From contig NZ_VIWU01000001.1 in NCBI RefSeq assembly GCF_007994075.1, positions 1,178,001 to 1,242,000 of the forward strand: 64,000 nucleotides of DNA, in the 5' to 3' direction. Below the pieces are notes generated by a model. The model was given only the letters and a program-made list of their open reading frames with translations. It did not search any database and had not been told where the DNA came from. This DNA is from Pseudonocardia hierapolitana. GTDB lineage: Bacteria > Actinomycetota > Actinomycetes > Mycobacteriales > Pseudonocardiaceae. A program made the translations under genes and the position numbers. Within the stretch, counting starts at the first letter, position 1; each line of letters starts with the position of its first letter. This document shows, piece after piece, positions 58,979 to 64,000 of the stretch.

Positions 58979-61279
58979 TCACTCGTCGTCGGCCTCCAGC
59001 GCGAACTCGACGCGAACCGGCTCGCCGGCCTCCACGTGTAGCGACTCGCCACGGCGGATCGGCCCGACGGCCCGCAGGCACCGCACCGACACCGTGACGT
59101 CGACGTCGGAACACAGGACGGCGTGCGCGGCCGATCGCTCCAGGTCCCAGGCCAGCTCGTCGATGGTGACGCGGTTCCGGCAGCGGACCCCGCGGACCCG
59201 CCCGCGTGCCCATCGCCCGGGCAGCGCGGGGAGCAGCTCGACCACCCCGGGCCGGGAGTCCACCAGCGCCTCGATGACCACGGCCGGGATCGCGTGGGCG
59301 GCATCGGCGTTGTAGACGTCCAACCCGGGGTTGTGCGAGGTCATCAGCGACCGGAACACCATGTCGTTGCCGAGGATCTTGCCGAGGTTCGCCTCGACGA
59401 GGTCCGCGTCCTTCAGCCGGGCAGCGCACAGGGCCCGGTGCAGGCTCCCGTGCGCCGAGAGGTTCTCGTCGCCGCGCAGCACCAGGGCGCGGTGCGCGGC
59501 CACGGCGAGCTCGGGCGTGCCGTCCGGGGTGATCTCGTGCAGCGGCCAGACCGGGTAGAGGTGGCTGACGTGGCGGTGGTCGTCCGGAGTGGCCAGCCCC
59601 GGCCAGGCCCATTCGGCGAGCGCGCCGCGGGCGTCCACCGCGTACTCCGGCAGCTGCTTCAGCATGGCCTGCCAGCGGCCGACGGCCGCCTCCTCGATCC
59701 CGAGCCGGGTGCACACCTCGACGGCCGCGGACAGCGCGTGCCGGGCGGCCGCGATGTCCATGGTCGCGTTCACGGCCGCCACCCCGGCGCGACCTGTCGG
59801 GCCCACCTCCGGTGAGTAGGACGGGACGAGCACCAGGGAGCCGCACTCGTCCACGCGGGTCAGGAAGTCCTCGAAGAACAGCGCCACCTCGACCAGCCAC
59901 GGCGCCAGCGGATCGGCCAGGAACTCGTCGTCGCCGGTGACCTGCCAGTGCTCGAGCAGCGGGAACAGCAGCCAGTCCGCGCCCGCCACCCACATCGCCC
60001 ACGGCCAGTCGGCGTCCAGGTGGAACAGGCGTCCGTGCTCGCCGTCGGTGCGGCTCGGTGCGAGCACGCCGCGCGTGCCGAACACGGCACGCGCGTTCTC
60101 CCGCCAGTCCTCGATCTGGCCCGCGATCAACCTCCGCAGGCTCTCGACCGCCTCGGGGAGTGCTCCGATGCCGGCCCCGGCCAGCTGCAGGTTCAGGTTG
60201 GCGTCGGTGGTGAAGTCCCCCGACCACGCCGCGCCCCACTCCCCGAGCCACAGCCCGGTGAGCCGCGGCGGCAGCACTCCGGTGGAACTGATCAGCAGGT
60301 ACCGCCCGGCGTGGAACATGGCCTCGAGCAGCACCGGGCTCACACCCGGATCCCCACCCTGCGCCGCCAGCAGTTCCCCCACCGGCTGCGCCCGATCGGC
60401 CGGCGAGACGCCGAGGTCCAGCTCCACGCGCTCGTACACGGGCGTGTGCAGCGCGGTGTGCCTGCGCAGCAGGTGCTCGTACTCGGCCGGGAGCGCCTCC
60501 AACCGTTCCCGCAGGAGTCCCTCGTCGGGCGGTGCGTCGCCCCGGTCCAGCACCGTCAACAGCACGAGCCGGGACGCTCCGCGCACGACCACGCGGTCGC
60601 CTTCGGCGCGGACCGGCCCGTCGACCGCGACGAGCCGGGTGACGCCGGCGAACCCGTGCGCCCCGAGACCGGGTGGGTAGGTGCCCCGGATCGTGAGCAG
60701 CGCCTCTCGTGGGTCCCAGGCCTCGGCGGCGGACGCGTACCCGACGTCGGCCGGCCGCCCGGGCAGCTCGCCCGAGAGCCGCACCGCAAGGTCGAGTGCG
60801 GGCCCGGCCAGCTCGTACACCAGCACCCGGTCGGCGCGCGAGACGAAGGCCCGGCTGCGCCACCCTCCGGCGACGTCGGTCCAGGCGGCGCCCACCTCGC
60901 CGGTGCGGAAGTCGGTCTCCCTCCGGTAGTCGCGCGCCGGAGCCGGGTTCGCCCGATCGAGCTCGATCACGAATCCGGGGTGGAAGGGCTGGGTCCAGGC
61001 CAGCCGCCTCCCGTCGGAGAACGCGCGCTGTGCCGCCTCCGCCTCACCCGCGAGGACGAGGTCCCGCACCTCGTCGAGCCGCCCGGCGACGGCCGGTGGC
61101 GCCATGTCCCGCGACCCGTTCGGCAGCACCAACCGGTGGTGGTCGACGATCAGCCGCTCGGCGGCCGGGTCGCCGACCACCAGCACGCCGGTCTCCCCGT
61201 TGCCCGAGACGAACGCGTCCTCCCACCGCGCCGCGGGCGCGGTGTCGTGGATGCCGTGGCGCGGCCCGCCGGTGTTCAC
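58979..61279 (-). CDS. Glycoside hydrolase family 95 (alpha-L-fucosidase-like)
   Basis: A 766-residue protein with the GH95 plan: N-terminal beta domain starting DTAPAARWEDAFVSGNGETGVLVVG, an (alpha/alpha)6 barrel with DFTTDANLNLQLAG (the Asn-x-Asn pair of the active site), LDADWPWAMWVAGADWLLFPLLEHW, and HRHVSHLYPVWPLHEITP, and a C-terminal beta domain. Members cleave alpha-1,2-L-fucose or L-galactose linkages. No signal peptide is visible, so it would act inside the cell on an imported oligosaccharide. GTG 61279 overlaps the permease stop by four bases. Confidence 0.9.
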   Translation of the reverse strand: MNTGGPRHGIHDTAPAARWEDAFVSGNGETGVLVVGDPAAERLIVDHHRLVLPNGSRDMAPPAVAGRLDEVRDLVLAGEAEAAQRAFSDGRRLAWTQPFHPGFVIELDRANPAPARDYRRETDFRTGEVGAAWTDVAGGWRSRAFVSRADRVLVYELAGPALDLAVRLSGELPGRPADVGYASAAEAWDPREALLTIRGTYPPGLGAHGFAGVTRLVAVDGPVRAEGDRVVVRGASRLVLLTVLDRGDAPPDEGLLRERLEALPAEYEHLLRRHTALHTPVYERVELDLGVSPADRAQPVGELLAAQGGDPGVSPVLLEAMFHAGRYLLISSTGVLPPRLTGLWLGEWGAAWSGDFTTDANLNLQLAGAGIGALPEAVESLRRLIAGQIEDWRENARAVFGTRGVLAPSRTDGEHGRLFHLDADWPWAMWVAGADWLLFPLLEHWQVTGDDEFLADPLAPWLVEVALFFEDFLTRVDECGSLVLVPSYSPEVGPTGRAGVAAVNATMDIAAARHALSAAVEVCTRLGIEEAAVGRWQAMLKQLPEYAVDARGALAEWAWPGLATPDDHRHVSHLYPVWPLHEITPDGTPELAVAAHRALVLRGDENLSAHGSLHRALCAARLKDADLVEANLGKILGNDMVFRSLMTSHNPGLDVYNADAAHAIPAVVIEALVDSRPGVVELLPALPGRWARGRVRGVRCRNRVTIDELAWDLERSAAHAVLCSDVDVTVSVRCLRAVGPIRRGESLHVEAGEPVRVEFALEADDE

Positions 61280-62205
61280 CCCTTGAAGGCTCCGTCCAGG
61301 ATGCCCGCGACCATCCTGCGCCCGACGAGGACGAACAGCACGAGCAGCGGGAGTGTCGCCAGGAACGAACCGGACATGGCCAGGCCCAGGTCGATCGTCC
61401 GCTCGTTCTGCAGGGCTTTGATGGCGATCTGCACGGTGAACCGCTCCGGTGACTTCAGCACGATGAACGGCCACAGGAAGTCGTTCCAGGCGCTGACGAA
61501 TCCGAACAGGCCGAGCACGAACGCCGCGGGCCGCACGATCGGGAAGGCGATCCGCCAGAAGATCTGCCACGTGCTCGCCCCGTCGATGCGGGCGGCCTGC
61601 ATCAGCTCGTCGCTGACGGTCGAGCTGATGTGCTGGCGCATCCAGAAGATCCCGAACGCGCTCGCGAGCCCCGGGACGACCAGCGCCTGCAGGGTGTCGA
61701 CCCACCCGAGCCAGGAGACGATCATGTACTGCGGGATGACCGCGAGCTGCGTCGGCACCGTCATCGTGAGCACGACGATCAGGAACAGCGTGTTGTTGCC
61801 GCGGAAGCGCAGCTTCGCGAACGCGAACCCCGCGAGCGCGCACAGCACCGCGTGCCCGACGCCGATGGATGTGGCGACGAACAGGCTGTTGAGGATCGAC
61901 TGCAGGAACGGCACCGTGTCGAACACGAGCCCGGCGAGGTGGAAGAAGTTGCCGCCGGGGACGATCTCCGGTGGCATCTGGGTCGCCGTCGCCGAGTCGG
62001 TGGAGGCGACGATGAACATCCAGTACAGCGGGAAGAGGCAGAGGAAGGCGGCGCCGCCCAGCAGCAGGTAGTTCCACCACCTGACGCGCCCGAGCCGGCC
62101 CCGGTGGCGACCGGGTTCCGGAGGTGCCCCGGTGAACGCCGCACCGACCGACGCCCCGGTCACCACGTCGGCCGCCGTCCCGCTCGTCGTCGGCTCCATC
62201 GTCAT
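61276..62205 (-). CDS. CUT1 sugar ABC transporter permease (MalG type)
   Basis: A 309-residue protein with six TM helices and the EAA loop ELMQAARIDGASTWQIFWRI-AFPIVRP typical of MalG-type permeases. A longer N-terminal cytosolic segment of about 40 residues precedes the first helix. ATG 62205 overlaps the partner permease stop. No ATPase gene is in view; CUT1 systems of actinobacteria often share MsiK encoded elsewhere. Confidence 0.92.
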   Translation of the reverse strand: MTMEPTTSGTAADVVTGASVGAAFTGAPPEPGRHRGRLGRVRWWNYLLLGGAAFLCLFPLYWMFIVASTDSATATQMPPEIVPGGNFFHLAGLVFDTVPFLQSILNSLFVATSIGVGHAVLCALAGFAFAKLRFRGNNTLFLIVVLTMTVPTQLAVIPQYMIVSWLGWVDTLQALVVPGLASAFGIFWMRQHISSTVSDELMQAARIDGASTWQIFWRIAFPIVRPAAFVLGLFGFVSAWNDFLWPFIVLKSPERFTVQIAIKALQNERTIDLGLAMSGSFLATLPLLVLFVLVGRRMVAGILDGAFKG

Positions 62206-63152
62206 CGCTCCGCCCTGATCCGGCTCGACAGCAGGTAGTTGATGATGGCCGCCACGATCACCATCACGAACAGCGCGACGCCGATCGCCGAGCCGTAGCC
62301 GAACTCGTACTGGCCGAAGCCCTGCTCGTAGAGGAACAGCGACAGCGTCTGGCACTGGCGCACGGGCCCGCAGGTCAGGACACCTCCCGAGATCAGCAGC
62401 GGTTCGGTGAAGACCTGCAGCCCGCCGATCGTCGACGTCACGACGGTGAAGATGATCACCGGTCGCAGCGACGGGATCGTGATGTGGACGAACTGCTTCC
62501 ACCCGCCGGCCCCGTCGATCGACGCCGCCTCGTACACGTCACGCGGAACCGCCTGCAGCGAGGCGAGGTACAGCAGCGTCGTGTAGCCGAACCAGCGCCA
62601 GGCCACCATGACGGCGATCAGCAGGTGGCTCCCCCAGGTCGTCTGGACGAAGTCGAACGGTCCGACCCCGAGGAAGCCGAGCAGCCAGTTGAGCAACCCG
62701 TAGTTCCGATCGAACAGCTGCGCGAACACGATGACGGTGGCCGCGACCGACGTGATGTAGGGCACCAGCATCGACATGCGGAAGAACAGCGCGAACCGCA
62801 ACCGGGCGTGGTTGAGCACGTGCGCCAGCAGGAGCGCCAACGCCAACTGCGGGATCGTCGACAGCAACCAGATGCTGACCGTGTTGGCCGTGGCGTTCCA
62901 GAACCGCGGGTCGGCCAGCATGCGCGTGAAGTTGTCCAGCCCGATGAAGGTCTGGTCGCCGATCGGGTTCCAGTCGAACAGCGCGACGTAGAAGGTGAAC
63001 AGGAACGGCAGGAGCCCGAAGATCCCGAAGAGCACGAAGAACGGTGCGACGTAGGCGTACGGGGTCAGGCTCTCCACGAAGGGGAGCCGCCCCCGGGTCC
63101 TGCCGGTGCCCACCGGCGCCGGGATCTGCCTGCTGGGCAGCGTGGCGGTCAT
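62202..63152 (-). CDS. CUT1 sugar ABC transporter permease (MalF type)
   Basis: A 316-residue protein with six TM helices, the MalF-type P-loop segment PFLFTFYVALFDWNPIG and EAA loop DVYEAASIDGAGGWKQFVHI. It lies 40 bases after the binding-protein gene. Two cysteines in a periplasmic loop (GGVLTCGPVRQCQ) could form a disulphide. Confidence 0.92.
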   Translation of the reverse strand: MTATLPSRQIPAPVGTGRTRGRLPFVESLTPYAYVAPFFVLFGIFGLLPFLFTFYVALFDWNPIGDQTFIGLDNFTRMLADPRFWNATANTVSIWLLSTIPQLALALLLAHVLNHARLRFALFFRMSMLVPYITSVAATVIVFAQLFDRNYGLLNWLLGFLGVGPFDFVQTTWGSHLLIAVMVAWRWFGYTTLLYLASLQAVPRDVYEAASIDGAGGWKQFVHITIPSLRPVIIFTVVTSTIGGLQVFTEPLLISGGVLTCGPVRQCQTLSLFLYEQGFGQYEFGYGSAIGVALFVMVIVAAIINYLLSSRIRAER

Positions 63153-63192
63153 GCGTCGTCGCCTCGCCGTGGGCCGCGGTGCCGGGTCCGGG

Positions 63193-64000
63193 TCATTGGC
63201 CGATGGCCGTGCGGATGTTGCCCACCGCCCGGTCCCAGGCCGTGGCCGGATCACCGCCGGTCTGTTCGACGTCGACGAGCGCGTTGAGGAACTCCGCGCC
63301 GATCGTCGCCGTGTCCGGACCCATGTGGAACGGCTCCAGCCCGAGCAGCGCCTGGGTGTAGATCCGCCCGATGGGCGCGCCGGAGAAGAACGGCTCGGTC
63401 TCGGCCAGGAGCTGCGGGTCCTCGTAGACCTCCGGCGTGGTCGGCAGCGTGCCGACGTCGAGGAAGTGCGACAGCTGCCGCTCCGGCGCCTGCATCTCCT
63501 TGATGTACGCCCAGGCGGCCTGCGGGTTCTGCGCGCGTCGCGGGATCGCCAGGTAGCTGCCGCCCCAGTTGCCCGCGCCGCCCGGGATCGCCGCGATGTC
63601 CCACTTGCCCGCGGTGTCGGGCGCTATCCGTCGGAGGCTGTTCAGCATCCACGAGGGTGCCGAGACGACGGCGTAGTCACCCCGGGGCAGGGCGGCGTTC
63701 CAGCCCTCCGACGCGTAGGAGAGCTTCGCCGAGATGTCCGCGTCGATCGCGCGGAGCGCCAGGTCGAAGGCCTCCTTGACCTCGGGGTTGTCGGCGTAGA
63801 TGGCGTTGCCGGCGTCGTCGTAGTACTTCTGCGACACCTGGTTCACGGCCTGGTAGAAGACGCTGGTCGGCACGTTGTCGACGAACGGCTTCCCGGTGGC
63901 CGCGACGTACCGTTGCCCCGTCGCGATGAAGTCGTCCCACGTGGGCCACAGCGCGGAGACCGACTCCCGGTCGGTCGGTAGCCCGGCCGCGGCGAACAGG
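63193..64000 (-). CDS. Extracellular sugar-binding protein (CUT1), partial
   Basis: The C-terminal 269 codons of a SBP_bac_1-type binding protein; the frame is open to the right edge. Marks include LWPTWDDFIATGQRY, KLSYASEGWNAALPRGDYAV, PGGAGNWGGSYLAIPRRAQNPQAAWAYIKEMQ and the end AWDRAVGNIRTAIGQ. The signal peptide lies beyond the window. It precedes both permeases and must feed the oligosaccharide that the GH95 enzyme cleaves. Confidence 0.9.
   Translation of the reverse strand, partial: LFAAAGLPTDRESVSALWPTWDDFIATGQRYVAATGKPFVDNVPTSVFYQAVNQVSQKYYDDAGNAIYADNPEVKEAFDLALRAIDADISAKLSYASEGWNAALPRGDYAVVSAPSWMLNSLRRIAPDTAGKWDIAAIPGGAGNWGGSYLAIPRRAQNPQAAWAYIKEMQAPERQLSHFLDVGTLPTTPEVYEDPQLLAETEPFFSGAPIGRIYTQALLGLEPFHMGPDTATIGAEFLNALVDVEQTGGDPATAWDRAVGNIRTAIGQ

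Noticed and set aside
58979..62080. A 1033-codon open frame spanning the permease and GH95 regions
   Set aside because: Only its C-terminal 766 codons are GH95; the first part is an out-of-frame reading of the permease gene, so it is not a fusion protein.
1..64000. CRISPR arrays, tRNA or rRNA genes, riboswitches, integrases and attachment sites
   Set aside because: No regularly spaced repeats, cloverleaf candidates or matching families were seen on either strand by eye; a covariance-model scan was not possible.

Overview
The window is very GC-rich, uses GTG starts freely, overlaps genes by 1-4 bases throughout, and carries an F420-type luciferase-like oxidoreductase, an actinobacterial cytochrome bc1 QcrB and many TetR/SDR pairs. 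This points to an actinobacterial chromosome, most likely Pseudonocardiaceae (Pseudonocardia/Amycolatopsis type); that placement is inferred from gene style, not from a marker gene. No tRNA, rRNA, CRISPR array, intact transposase or prophage gene was found.

Layout. 0-12.3 kb: mixed housekeeping and stress genes: the end of a LuxR regulator, a MerR regulator with a divergent NTF2-SDR pair, a gutted Ser/Thr kinase, an epoxide hydrolase, two SDR loci, a lipoprotein, a cupin protein, an orphan qcrB facing a short ribosome-hibernation factor across a CRP-type site, and a lipid kinase. 12.4-31.8 kb: a large carbohydrate-catabolic block. Fourteen minus-strand genes (cupin phosphoglucose-isomerase-like protein, KDPG aldolase, shikimate-dehydrogenase-like enzyme, 2-hydroxyacid dehydrogenase, RpiR regulator, two complete ribose-type ABC importers, an SDR and a Zn-alcohol dehydrogenase) diverge from a plus-strand SDR, FGGY kinase and phosphotriesterase-like lactonase. 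A convergent GntR regulator and second Zn-dehydrogenase close the block. The proteins suggest import of one or two sugars or polyols, oxidation, phosphorylation, lactone opening and aldol cleavage to pyruvate; the substrate cannot be read from sequence.

31.8-37.2 kb: decayed and regulated small loci: an ArsR remnant, a frameshifted SDR, a TetR-acyltransferase pair, a large palindromic repeat, and a TetR/alcohol dehydrogenase divergon. 37.4-51.3 kb: a second catabolic block (amidase, M20 amidohydrolase, M19 dipeptidase-like enzyme, CapA-like protein, alpha/beta hydrolase, old-yellow-enzyme reductase, LLM oxidoreductase, SMP-30 lactonase, two MFS carriers) with an IclR and a TetR regulator. Three of its promoters share a GTTC-N9-GAAC dyad that I propose as the IclR operator.

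51.3-57.8 kb: an XRE regulator divergent from a 14-TM exporter, an Lrp regulator divergent from an orphan homodimeric-type 2-oxoacid dehydrogenase E1, and a scar where a PaaX regulator and a hydrolase both lost their N-termini. 57.8-64 kb: an operon for an oligosaccharide: CUT1 importer (binding protein cut by the window edge), GH95 fucosidase-like enzyme and an enolase-superfamily sugar-acid dehydratase.
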